Of a stretch of 38,134 nt of DNA, positions 1 through 7,489 are shown piece by piece. A program made the translations under genes and the position numbers. How positions within the stretch are numbered: the first letter of the stretch is position 1; every line of letters starts with the position of its first letter. The stretch is from TMED26 sp002694075 (GTDB lineage: Bacteria; Pseudomonadota; Alphaproteobacteria; Thalassobaculales; Thalassobaculaceae), in contig JAYYDT010000122.1 of NCBI GenBank assembly GCA_036160575.1, forward strand, positions 1 to 38,134, in the 5' to 3' direction. Under the pieces are notes generated by a model, which saw only the letters and a list, made by a program, of their open reading frames with translations, was not told the origin of the DNA and made no database searches.

Positions 1-774
1 ATCCGGATGGCGGGCCAGGTAACCGGCGATTAAATCGGCCGCGACGGCCCGGTCGACATCGCGTCGGCTATCCTGCAACAAGGACACGATGTCATAGGTC
101 ACCGGCCCCACAACCGCGTCCTGAAAATCCAACAAACCGCAGGTGGCCAGGCCGGCCCGTCCTTCCAAAACCATCAAATTATCAACATGATAGTCGCGCA
201 GGACCAGATGGGTCGGCACCGCGCGGGCCACTTGAAACAGCGGTCGCCAAGCCGCCAGAAACGCAGCGCGGGCAGCGTCGTCCAAGGGCGCGCCCATCAC
301 CTCGGGCAGGTACCAATCCAAAAACACCGCCAACTCGCCGGCCAACAAATCGTCGTCATAAGGTGCCAGGTCGGCGCAAAGCGGCCGCGTCGGCCGCCGG
401 TGCAGGTCACTCAACACATCCATCGCCAACCGATAGAGCGGTGCTTCGGCACGGCCGGCGGCAAAGGCCTGGGTGAAAGTGTTGTCGCCCAAATCCTCGA
501 GCAGCAAAAAACCGTTGGCGGTGTCCCGCGCCAAAACGCGCGGCGCGCTGTAGCCGGCGGCGATGAGGCGTTCGGCCATGGTGATGAAGGGACGGACATC
601 CTCTTTTTCAGGCGGCGCGTCCATCAACACCGCCGAGCCGGCCGGGCCGGTCACCCGTTCATATCGGCGAAAGGAGCAATCGGCCGCCAAGTGCGTGCGA
701 CCGGCCGGTGGCCACCCGGCGGCGTTGAGAAAGGCGTTGATCCCGGCCTGGCGGTCGACGCATCGCGGCATCAT
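1..774 (-). CDS. amgK: AmgK-type sugar kinase / aminoglycoside phosphotransferase-fold protein (3' end cut off)
   Basis: The first 258 residues lie in the window; the stop is beyond base 1. The start at 774 overlaps the tsaE stop (ATGA; a second ATG follows at once), which implies translational coupling. The fold is APH/choline-kinase-like: LRDYHVDNLM (about 192–201) holds the catalytic Asp194, and LLDFQDA (about 214–220) holds the metal-binding Asp216. AmgK proteins phosphorylate the anomeric position of MurNAc/GlcNAc for cell-wall recycling and are usually paired with the uridylyltransferase MurU, which would lie just outside on this strand. The tsaE–amgK pairing supports the name. A general phosphotransferase is the alternative, since substrate cannot be read from the sequence. 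Confidence 0.82.
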   Translation of the reverse strand, partial: MMPRCVDRQAGINAFLNAAGWPPAGRTHLAADCSFRRYERVTGPAGSAVLMDAPPEKEDVRPFITMAERLIAAGYSAPRVLARDTANGFLLLEDLGDNTFTQAFAAGRAEAPLYRLAMDVLSDLHRRPTRPLCADLAPYDDDLLAGELAVFLDWYLPEVMGAPLDDAARAAFLAAWRPLFQVARAVPTHLVLRDYHVDNLMVLEGRAGLATCGLLDFQDAVVGPVTYDIVSLLQDSRRDVDRAVAADLIAGYLARHPD

Positions 775-1268
775 GGTGTGGCCCCCGACAAGTCAGCGGC
801 AGCCAAACGATCCGACCAGCGGCCGCCGCCCGCGAGCGCGATAAAGCGGCCCCCGTCGGCGGCGATCTCAATCGTCACATCCAAGCGGTCCGCCGGCAGA
901 TAGGGGGCGATACGGTCCGGCCATTCGATCAGACATAAATGGTCGGCCATCAGTTCATCCAACCCCAATTCCAGGGCCTCCTCGGGGTCTTCCAAACGGA
1001 AACAATCCAAATGGGCGATATCCAGCGCCTGTCCCGCGCGCCGGCCGGCGTAAGTTTGCACCAGGGTGAAGGTCGGGCTCGGCACGTCGACGCCGGCCAA
1101 GCCACAGCTATGAATGACGGCGCGCGCGAAAACCGATTTACCGGCCCCCAAATCGCCGCGCAGGGCGACCACGTCGCCAACCGCCAGATGGGGCGCCAAA
1201 GCGCTGGCGACGCGCTGAGTGGCGGGCGGGTCGACGGCGTGGGTTTCAGCGATAGGGACGCGGGTCAT
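771..1268 (-). CDS. tsaE: tRNA threonylcarbamoyladenosine biosynthesis ATPase TsaE
   Basis: This 165-residue cytoplasmic protein is of normal TsaE length. It has a P-loop GDLGAGKS (residues 38–45), the family block PSPTFTLVQTY (63–73), the HLDCFRL acidic segment (86–92) and the IEWPDRI signature (114–120). TsaE works with TsaB and TsaD to make the t6A modification at position 37 of ANN-decoding tRNAs. Its stop overlaps the start of the amgK-like gene. The stop of the upstream Rossmann-like gene lies 18 bases before its start, so the three probably form one transcript. The assignment is secure. Confidence 0.95.
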   Translation of the reverse strand: MTRVPIAETHAVDPPATQRVASALAPHLAVGDVVALRGDLGAGKSVFARAVIHSCGLAGVDVPSPTFTLVQTYAGRRAGQALDIAHLDCFRLEDPEEALELGLDELMADHLCLIEWPDRIAPYLPADRLDVTIEIAADGGRFIALAGGGRWSDRLAAADLSGATP

Positions 1269-1286
1269 GACTGGCTCGGCTGGCGG

Positions 1287-2084
1287 CTACCAATTTTGTC
1301 TACCCGAGTCGGGGGGGCGCCGACAAGCCCGCACACGGTGCGTGACGCGGTGGTTTCGGTCGATCTCGCCAAACGGCGCGACCGGCCACAGCCATTCCTC
1401 GCCCGGCCACTCCAACGGCATGTCGAAAAGCGCGGAAAACCGCGCGATTTCGCGGCCGTCGCGATCCTCGATCAGACGTTCCACATCGCTGATCAAAACC
1501 ACGGAACAACGAAAACCGCCGAGATACGCTAGATGGGCGGCCACCAATTCCCGGCCAAGCGCCGCGCAAGCCGCCTCGTCCCAGGCGAATTCGCGGGCCA
1601 GATAGGCATTCGGCACGATCGGCAGTTGCGATAACAGATTGGCCGACACCACCAGGTCGACCGCCGGGTCGTCGTGAAACCGGGCCGGCGCGGCGACGCG
1701 CGGCCGGCCGGCCTCGATCCCGGTCAGGCTTTCGCTGACGTCATGGACACAGAGGGTGACATTGCCCAACCGTTTGGCGGCGCGGCGGGTGGCCGGCAGG
1801 AACATCAGATCGATCAACACCACCTCGTCGAAAGCGTCGGCGAGCTCAGCCAAGGGCACATCCAGGACAAGAGCGGCGCCGAACACCAACGCCCGCCGCC
1901 GTGGCGGCGGTGGCAGGGCGGCCAAAATCGCCGCCTTGCTGCGCGCCTGGTGGTCGGCCCAGGCCGCGCCATGGCGGCGCTGACGGGCCCAAATGCCGAC
2001 GCATTCAGTCAGGAACCCCATGCGCCGCGCGCCCCCACCGGCGCCCACCCTGAGCGCTTGTAGCGCTTCCAAAATCATCCACAT
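1287..2084 (-). CDS. Rossmann-like (degenerate methyltransferase-type) protein of unknown function
   Basis: I do not recognise a named family for this 265-residue protein. The order of elements resembles a class I SAM methyltransferase: a beta strand ALVFGAALVLDVPL (65–78), an acidic strand end VVLIDL (88–93), an HDVSE segment (114–118) and DLVVSANLLSQLP (143–155), which looks like motif IV. The glycine-rich GxGxG of motif I is missing, so SAM binding is doubtful. The start ATG faces the riboswitch promoter. The stop is 18 bases from tsaE, so it probably heads the tsaE–amgK transcript. Function is unassigned; activity on tRNA or cell-wall intermediates would be pure guesswork. Confidence 0.75.
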   Translation of the reverse strand: MWMILEALQALRVGAGGGARRMGFLTECVGIWARQRRHGAAWADHQARSKAAILAALPPPPRRRALVFGAALVLDVPLAELADAFDEVVLIDLMFLPATRRAAKRLGNVTLCVHDVSESLTGIEAGRPRVAAPARFHDDPAVDLVVSANLLSQLPIVPNAYLAREFAWDEAACAALGRELVAAHLAYLGGFRCSVVLISDVERLIEDRDGREIARFSALFDMPLEWPGEEWLWPVAPFGEIDRNHRVTHRVRACRRPPDSGRQNW

Positions 2085-2111
2085 CCCCTCGGCCGCCGGG
2101 CGGCGGCACCA

Positions 2112-2140
2112 TTGACAAGGTCTCGAACGGCCATCATCTT
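2112..2140 (+). promoter_or_regulatory. Promoter of the TPP-riboswitch/ABC transporter operon
   Basis: A perfect TTGACA −35 box (2112–2117) is followed after 17 bases by CATCTT (2135–2140). A start point about seven bases downstream falls at about 2147, exactly where the riboswitch P1 helix begins (2148). The −10 box is weak, but this agreement supports it. Confidence 0.6.
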
Positions 2141-2147
2141 ATTCCCA

Positions 2148-2227
2148 GTGATGCTGGGGAGCCATTCCGGCTGAGAGCATAACCCATCGCACCTGATCCG
2201 GGTCATTCCGGCGGAGGGAGACGTCAC
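2148..2227 (+). ncRNA. TPP riboswitch (THI element) aptamer
   Basis: The conserved THI-element core is present in order: GGGGAGCC (2156–2163), CTGAGAG (2171–2177), AACCC (2181–2185), ACCTGATC (2191–2198), CCGGGTCATTCCGG (2198–2211) and the closing GCGGAGGGAG (2211–2220). P1 can be drawn as GTGATG (2148–2153) with CGTCAC (2222–2227), including one G·U pair. P3 is very short (GCC/GGC around ATTCC), which is normal in bacterial versions. The element senses thiamine pyrophosphate and normally turns off thiamine synthesis or uptake genes when TPP is plentiful. It lies directly upstream of the transporter genes on the same strand. Confidence 0.93.
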
Positions 2228-2286
2228 ATCACGGCCACGCCGTCCATGTCTCCCAATCCACCCGACCCACGGACACATGGAAGAGG
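2216..2286 (+). promoter_or_regulatory. Riboswitch expression platform (anti-sequestrator / SD-sequestrator switch)
   Basis: Two mutually exclusive helices can be drawn. GGGAGACGT (2216–2224), part of the aptamer's 3' end, is complementary to ATGTCTCCC (2246–2254) with one G·U pair. TCCATGT (2243–2249) is complementary to ACATGGA (2275–2281), which covers the start of the Shine–Dalgarno sequence GGAAGAGG (2279–2286). With TPP bound, the first helix cannot form and the second hides the ribosome site. This predicts translational repression. No intrinsic terminator is visible. Confidence 0.65.
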
Positions 2287-2294
2287 CCGCCGTC

Positions 2295-3419
2295 ATGTTG
2301 CTTCGTTTTCTCGCCCTGGCCTTTTTGGTCGCCGGTCTATCGCCGGCCCAAAGCGCCAACCGAAACTTCGACATTCCAGTTCTGGTGCCGGTCACCGGCT
2401 TTCTGGCGCTGGAGGGCACGGCCCAGCGCAATGGCGCGCTTTTGGCCCTGGCCACGCCCCTGGCGGGAATAATCACCACGCCCCGCGTGGCCGACACCTC
2501 GACCTCGCCGGAAGTCGCGGTCAACGCCCTGCAGCGCGCCTTGCGCGGGACCCCGCCGGTGGCCATCGGAGCGTCCATCTTCGGCACTCAGATGCTGGCC
2601 ATGCTGCCGATCGCGGCACGCGCCGGTGTGCCCCTGCTGACCATTTCCGGCACCGCCAAACTGACCGAGCTCGGCAACCCCTACATCTTTCGCTTCTTTC
2701 CGGGCGACCGCGTGGTCAAAACCGCCCAGGCCCGCTACGCGGTCGAGGTGCTCGGCGCCAAACGGCCGGCCTTGCTGTATCAAACCACGGCCTACGGGCA
2801 AAGTGGCCGGGCCGAACTGAAAAAACGCCTGGCCGCCCTCGGCGCGCCATTGGTATTCGAGGAAGCCTTGTCACCCAAGGTCAAGGACATGGCCCCGGCG
2901 CTGACGCGGGTGGCGGCGGCCCGGCCGGACGTGATCCTCTTGCATTTGCATTCTGGGCCCAGCGCGCTGGTGGTGCGCCAGGCCAAAGCCCTTGGCCTGA
3001 CCCAGAAAATCATTGGCGGCTCAGCGCTCCATCAACCGACCACAGCCGCCCTCCTGGCGCCGGGCGAACTGGCCAATGTCTGCGCCGAGAGCGCGTCTTC
3101 GCCGATTTCCGAGAACACACCGGCGTTCCGCGCCTTCACCGCCGAATATCGGGCGCGCTTTAAAAGCGCGCCCGACGCCTTCGCCCTTGGTCAATACGAC
3201 GCCATGAAAATGATGATCGCGGCGCTAGAGGCCGGGGCCGACACGCCAGCGAAAATGCAAACCTGGCTGGCCAGCAACCGTTACACCGGGCTGGCCATGA
3301 CCTACCGCTCCGACGGCAAGGGCAATATGGCCCATGACGCGGTGATCATCTGTTATGACGGCACCGGCCGCGTGCCGGCGGTGGTCAAACGCTACCGCGA
3401 TGTCGATGGGCAAGGCTAA
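2295..3419 (+). CDS. HAAT-type ABC transporter periplasmic substrate-binding protein, TPP-riboswitch controlled
   Basis: The start is placed at 2295 because GGAAGAGG lies eight bases upstream and because it begins directly with a signal peptide: MLLRFLALAFLVAGLSPAQSA, with likely cleavage after AQSA. An in-frame ATG at 2277 has no such context. The mature part is a Leu/Ile/Val-binding-protein-like fold (Peripla_BP_6 type), opening IPVLVPVTGFLALEGTAQRNG and containing the hinge-region block VPLLTISGTAKLTELGNPYIFRF. At 374 residues it is normal for the family. The permease and ATPase genes follow within the same run. The family usually binds amino acids, amides or urea. The riboswitch makes thiamine, its pyrimidine or thiazole moieties, or a breakdown product the likely ligand here. 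That ligand assignment is inference. Confidence 0.88.
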   Translation: MLLRFLALAFLVAGLSPAQSANRNFDIPVLVPVTGFLALEGTAQRNGALLALATPLAGIITTPRVADTSTSPEVAVNALQRALRGTPPVAIGASIFGTQMLAMLPIAARAGVPLLTISGTAKLTELGNPYIFRFFPGDRVVKTAQARYAVEVLGAKRPALLYQTTAYGQSGRAELKKRLAALGAPLVFEEALSPKVKDMAPALTRVAAARPDVILLHLHSGPSALVVRQAKALGLTQKIIGGSALHQPTTAALLAPGELANVCAESASSPISENTPAFRAFTAEYRARFKSAPDAFALGQYDAMKMMIAALEAGADTPAKMQTWLASNRYTGLAMTYRSDGKGNMAHDAVIICYDGTGRVPAVVKRYRDVDGQG

Positions 3420-3436
3420 ACCCGGCGGCCCGACGC

Positions 3437-4306
3437 TTGGTGTTTAGTCCGGAACTCCTGCTCGCCGGCCTCGGCCTCGGGGCCGCCTACGCCTTGGCGG
3501 CGCTTGGTTTCGTGCTGATCATCAACGCCGTCGGCGCGGTCAATTTCGCGCAAGGCGACTTTGTCATGGCCGGCGGCTATGTGGCGGTGGTGGCGACCGC
3601 CCTGCTGCCGCCGTCGCTGGCGCCGGGCCTGTTGGCGCTGCCGCTGGTGTTGGTCGCCATGGCGGTTCTCGGCCTGTTGTTTTCCGCCCTCGCCTATCTG
3701 CCGCTGCGCGGCCAGCCGGCGGTCGCGGTGTTCATCAGCACCATCGCCGTCGGCCTGATCCTCAGGCAAAGCGTCAACGCCGTGTTCGGCGCGGCGCCGC
3801 GCGCCGGTCCGCCGGTACTGGCGCCGGAGATGGCCGGCGCGATGTTCAGCCAGGTCGCGACCATCGCCGCCGCCGCGCTGTTGGTCGCCGCCGTTCACGG
3901 CCTATTAAAGCATACCCAGTTCGGCCGTCACCTGCGGGCGAGCGCGCAAGATCCGGAAATGGCGGCGGCCATCGGCGTGCCGGTGACCTGGATGGTGATG
4001 GCCACCTTCGCTCTGGCGACGGCGCTGGCCGGAGTCGCTGGCCTGTTGCTGTCGCATGTCTATCTGGTGCAACCGGAAGATGGCACGACCTATATGCTGA
4101 AAGCCTATATCGCGGTCACCCTGGGCGGCTGGGGCCGTGTCGGCGGGGCGGTGCTCGGCGCGCTCGCCATCGCCGTCTTCGAGACCTTGGTCGCCGCCCT
4201 GGTCTCGCAAGTGATGGCCGAGGTCTTGTTGTATCTGCTGGTCTTGGCCGTGCTGTGGTGGCGACCGCAGGGCCTGATGGGCGAGATCGCCGGGCGGCGG
4301 GCGTGA
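3437..4306 (+). CDS. HAAT-type ABC transporter permease (LivH-like)
   Basis: This 289-residue inner-membrane protein has about eight hydrophobic segments and LivH hallmarks: the N-terminal GLGLGAAYALAALGFVLI, the NFAQGDFVMAGGY block (about 36–48), the cytoplasmic loop RASAQDPEMAAAIGVPV that contacts the ATPase, and the C-terminal WWRPQGLMGE. The start is TTG at 3437 or GTG at 3440; no strong ribosome site separates them. It begins 17 bases after the binding-protein stop. Its stop overlaps the next start (GTGA), so it is co-translated with the fusion protein. It should form one half of the channel. Confidence 0.9.
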   Translation: MVFSPELLLAGLGLGAAYALAALGFVLIINAVGAVNFAQGDFVMAGGYVAVVATALLPPSLAPGLLALPLVLVAMAVLGLLFSALAYLPLRGQPAVAVFISTIAVGLILRQSVNAVFGAAPRAGPPVLAPEMAGAMFSQVATIAAAALLVAAVHGLLKHTQFGRHLRASAQDPEMAAAIGVPVTWMVMATFALATALAGVAGLLLSHVYLVQPEDGTTYMLKAYIAVTLGGWGRVGGAVLGALAIAVFETLVAALVSQVMAEVLLYLLVLAVLWWRPQGLMGEIAGRRA

Positions 4307-6009
4307 CCGGCCGGCATGTTATCGCCCTTGGGTTGGCCGTCGCGGTGGCGGCGGCGCTGCTGGCCGGCGTCGACGACTATGGCCTGCGTTTGCTGACCCT
4401 GGCGGCGATCTACGCCATCGCCGTGCTGGGCTATCAACTGGCGCTCGGCCACGCCGGCGTGCTGTCCCTGGCGCAGGGCGCGTTTTTCGGCGTTGGCGCC
4501 TATGTCAGCGGGATTTTAACCACCACCCATGGCTGGGACGGGGCGCCGGCCCTGGCCGCCGGCGCGTTGACGGCGGCCGGTTTGGCCGCGTTCGTGGCGG
4601 TGCCGGTGCTGCGGCTGGAAACCCACTATTTCGCGCTGGCGACCCTGGCCATCGCCGAGGTCGTCCATTTGCTGGCGGTCAATTGGACCGAGATGACCGG
4701 CGGCGCCAATGGCATTTATGGCGTGCCACCGCTGACCCTGTTCGGTTTCGTGGTTGCGCCGGGGTGGCCACTGCTGATCGCCGTCAGCGGTGTGTTGGCG
4801 GCGATGATCGCGCTCGCCACCTGGCGCGTTGGCGGTCGCCGCCGCCTGGTCCTGGCGCTCGCCCGGACGGCGCCCTTGGCCGCCGATTGCCTAGGCATCG
4901 CGCGGCGCGCCCTGCGCTTCGAACTATTCGTCCTCGGCGCCGGCATGGGCGGGCTGGCCGGCGCCCTGCAAGGCCACACGGTCGGCGTGGTGTCACCGGC
5001 GGTAACCGATTTCGCATTGATGGTCAGCTTTCTGGTCGCCGCCCTGATCGGCGGCCGCGACCGAATCGTCGGTGCCGTGATCGGCGCCCTATTAGTGGTC
5101 CATTTGCCGGAATGGCTGCGTCTCTTCGATGTGTATTACCTGGCGATTTACGGCGTCGCCCTGCTGGCGGTGATCATTTTGGCGCCGGCCGGGCTGGCCG
5201 GGTTACTGCCCGCCGCCGGCACGCGCCCGCCGAATGATCCGGCCTCCCCACCCCGCCGCTGGCAGGGTGGTAGCCTTGATGCCCAGGATTTGCGCAAACG
5301 TTTCGGCGGTGTCGTCGCCGTCGACGGCGTCGATATCGTCCTGCCGACCGGGCGCATCACCGGTATCATCGGCCCCAACGGTTCCGGCAAGACGACCCTT
5401 TTGAATCTGATCACCGGCCTGGTCGCGGCCGATGACGGCAGCGTGACGATCGACCGCGCCCGGCTCGACCCGATGGCCGCCGACCAGCGGGCGCGCGCCG
5501 GTTTGGCGCGCGGTTTCCAGCATCCCGAAGTCGACGGCGAGCAAACCGTTTGGGCGGCGGTGATGGCGGCGCAACCCCTCAATCGGTCGATGGCGCGCGC
5601 CCGCGCGCAGGGCGCCGCGGCCCTGGCCGCCATGGATCTCGGCGGATGGAGTCGGGCGATCAATGACCTGACGCCGGCCGAGTGTCGCCGTTTGGACATC
5701 GCCCGCGCCCTCGCCAACCGGCCGCGCGTGCTGCTGCTGGACGAGCCGGCCGCCGGCCTCACCGACGGTGAACAGACAGCCTTGGCGCACGATCTTCGGC
5801 GCCTCGCTGACGGCGGTCTGACGGTCGCCGTGGTCGAGCATGGCATGCGCTTTTTGCTGCCCCTGGCCGACCGGGTGATCTGCCTCGACCGCGGCCGCGT
5901 GATCGCCGTCGGCACGCCGGCCGAGGTGGTCGCCGCGCCGGCGGTGATCGACAGCTATCTTGGCCGCGAGGCCGGGGCGGCGGCCACCAACCTGTTGGGC
6001 GGCGCGTGA
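4303..6009 (+). CDS. HAAT-type ABC transporter permease–ATPase fusion (LivM–LivG-like)
   Basis: The GTG at 4303 overlaps the preceding stop (GTGA) and gives a 568-residue protein; an in-frame GTG at 4255 is less likely. Residues 1–300 are a LivM-like permease with LALGHAGVLSLAQGAFFGVGAY (47–68) and a degenerate ATPase-contact loop near 188–220. A short proline-rich linker (about 305–325) leads to a LivG-like ATPase. That part has Walker A GPNGSGKT (357–364), Q-loop Gln406, Walker B VLLLDEP (476–482) and switch His513. The signature is LTPAE (456–460) instead of LSGGQ/LSYGQ. Permease–ATPase fusions are known in this family, but the altered signature is unusual and suggests an asymmetric nucleotide-binding pair with the next gene's ATPase. 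Confidence 0.9.
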   Translation: MTGRHVIALGLAVAVAAALLAGVDDYGLRLLTLAAIYAIAVLGYQLALGHAGVLSLAQGAFFGVGAYVSGILTTTHGWDGAPALAAGALTAAGLAAFVAVPVLRLETHYFALATLAIAEVVHLLAVNWTEMTGGANGIYGVPPLTLFGFVVAPGWPLLIAVSGVLAAMIALATWRVGGRRRLVLALARTAPLAADCLGIARRALRFELFVLGAGMGGLAGALQGHTVGVVSPAVTDFALMVSFLVAALIGGRDRIVGAVIGALLVVHLPEWLRLFDVYYLAIYGVALLAVIILAPAGLAGLLPAAGTRPPNDPASPPRRWQGGSLDAQDLRKRFGGVVAVDGVDIVLPTGRITGIIGPNGSGKTTLLNLITGLVAADDGSVTIDRARLDPMAADQRARAGLARGFQHPEVDGEQTVWAAVMAAQPLNRSMARARAQGAAALAAMDLGGWSRAINDLTPAECRRLDIARALANRPRVLLLDEPAAGLTDGEQTALAHDLRRLADGGLTVAVVEHGMRFLLPLADRVICLDRGRVIAVGTPAEVVAAPAVIDSYLGREAGAAATNLLGGA

Positions 6010-6716
6010 TGAGCGATCTGCTACGCTTGACCGGCGTGACCGTGCCGCGTCCGGGCGACCGTCCGCTGGTGGCGCTTGACTTGGCGATGCCGGCGGGCCG
6101 CGTCGATGTGGTGCTGGGCGCCAATGGCGCCGGTAAGAGCGAGCTATTGGGTGCGATCATGGGGTTGCGGCCGCTCGCCGCCGGCCAGATCTGGTTCGCG
6201 GGGGCCGACATCACCGACGTGCCGCCCCATCGCCGGGCGCGCCTTGGACTCGGCTTTTGCCCCGAGGGGCGGCGACTGTTTCCGGCCATGACGGTGGCCG
6301 AAACCTTGACCGCCGCCAGCCGTGGCACGGCCGCCGCCCGGCGCCGGCGGCGGGAGATGATTCTCGACCTGTTTCCGGCCCTGGTGACGCGCCTGGAGAC
6401 CACCGCCTGGCGGCTGTCCGGCGGCGAGCAACAAATGCTGGCGATCGGTCGAGCGCTCGCCGGCGGTCCGCGGTTGCTGATTTTGGATGAACCCTCGCTG
6501 GGCCTGGCGCCGCGCGTGCTCGGCGACATCGCCGCCGCCCTCGGCCACCTGAAGGCCGACGGCACCGCCATTCTGATCGCCGAGCAAAACGCCCGTTTCG
6601 CCCTGGCCCAGGCCGACCACGCCTGGGTCCTCGACCAGGGCCAATTGGTATTGTCGGCGCCGGCGGCGGGCCTGCTCGAGGCGCCCGAGGTGCGCCGCCT
6701 GATGATGGGGCAATAA
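6009..6716 (+). CDS. HAAT-type ABC transporter ATPase (LivF-like)
   Basis: This 235-residue protein completes the transporter. It starts at ATG 6009, overlapping the fusion gene's stop by one base (TGATG); a GTG at 6006 is also in frame. Visible motifs are Walker A GANGAGKS (37–44), a canonical signature LSGGE (136–140), Walker B LLILDEP (156–162) and AEQN (191–194), the Glu–Gln variant usual in LivF proteins. GFCPEGRRLFPAMTVAETL (82–100) is the typical LivF Q-loop region. It provides the second nucleotide-binding site at the membrane with the fused ATPase. The transcript may continue into pyrE 76 bases downstream, but pyrE has its own ribosome site. Confidence 0.92.
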   Translation: MSDLLRLTGVTVPRPGDRPLVALDLAMPAGRVDVVLGANGAGKSELLGAIMGLRPLAAGQIWFAGADITDVPPHRRARLGLGFCPEGRRLFPAMTVAETLTAASRGTAAARRRRREMILDLFPALVTRLETTAWRLSGGEQQMLAIGRALAGGPRLLILDEPSLGLAPRVLGDIAAALGHLKADGTAILIAEQNARFALAQADHAWVLDQGQLVLSAPAAGLLEAPEVRRLMMGQ

Positions 6717-6792
6717 CCCCAGGCGATGGATTCGCGATTGAGGCGTGCCCCGCCCCGGCGTAGAAAGATGGGCCAACCAAAGAGAAGCGCCC

Positions 6793-7479
6793 ATGTCCGA
6801 ATCACCAACTCCCGACTATCGCCGCACGCCCGCCGAAATCGCCGCCGACATCCTGCTGGATATCGAGGCGGTGCATATCCGGCCGCAGGAACCGTTCACC
6901 TTCACCTCCGGGCGGCTCAGCCCCGTCTATGTCGATTGCCGCAAGATCATTTCCTTTCCCCGCGCCCGCGCGCGGTTGATGGATATGGCCGTCGACCTAT
7001 TGGGCCAGCAGGCCGGTTTCGAACAATTCGACGCGGTCGCCGGCGGCGAGACCGCCGGCATCCCCTTTGCCGCGTGGATCGCCGAACGGCTTGGCCTGCC
7101 GATGTTGTACATCCGCAAAAAGCCCAAGGGCTTTGGCCGCAACGCCCGGATCGAAGGGGCGCTGGCGCCGGGCCAACGGGTTTTGCTGGTCGAGGACTTG
7201 GCAACCGACGGCGGCTCCAAGCTGTCGTTCATCGACGCCGTCCGCGAGGCCGAGGGCGAGATCGCCCATTGCCTGGTGGTTTTCCACTACGGCAATTTTC
7301 CGCAAAGCACCCAATCCCTGGCCGACCGCGGGGTGGCGTTGCATGGTCTGTGCACCTGGTGGGATGTGTTGGCCGCCGCCGAACGGCGCGGGGTCGCCGC
7401 CGCCGATATCGACCAGGTCCGCCTGTTTTTAAATGATCCCGATGGCTGGGCCGCGAGCTTGCCGTCATCGACCGCCTGA
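6793..7479 (+). CDS. pyrE: Orotate phosphoribosyltransferase
   Basis: The start is set at 6793 by an upstream AGAGAAG and by similarity to alphaproteobacterial PyrE, giving 228 residues. The PRPP-binding loop is VLLVEDLATDGGS (130–142). The catalytic-loop region YIRKKPKGFGRNARIEG (106–122) carries the lysines that contact PRPP, and VAGGETAGIPFAAW (82–95) is diagnostic. The enzyme joins orotate to PRPP to make OMP in de novo pyrimidine synthesis, in the cytoplasm. It lies 76 bases after the transporter. A functional link with pyrimidine or thiamine-precursor uptake is possible but not shown by the sequence. Confidence 0.92.
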   Translation: MSESPTPDYRRTPAEIAADILLDIEAVHIRPQEPFTFTSGRLSPVYVDCRKIISFPRARARLMDMAVDLLGQQAGFEQFDAVAGGETAGIPFAAWIAERLGLPMLYIRKKPKGFGRNARIEGALAPGQRVLLVEDLATDGGSKLSFIDAVREAEGEIAHCLVVFHYGNFPQSTQSLADRGVALHGLCTWWDVLAAAERRGVAAADIDQVRLFLNDPDGWAASLPSSTA

Positions 7480-7489
7480 AAGGTGCGCT

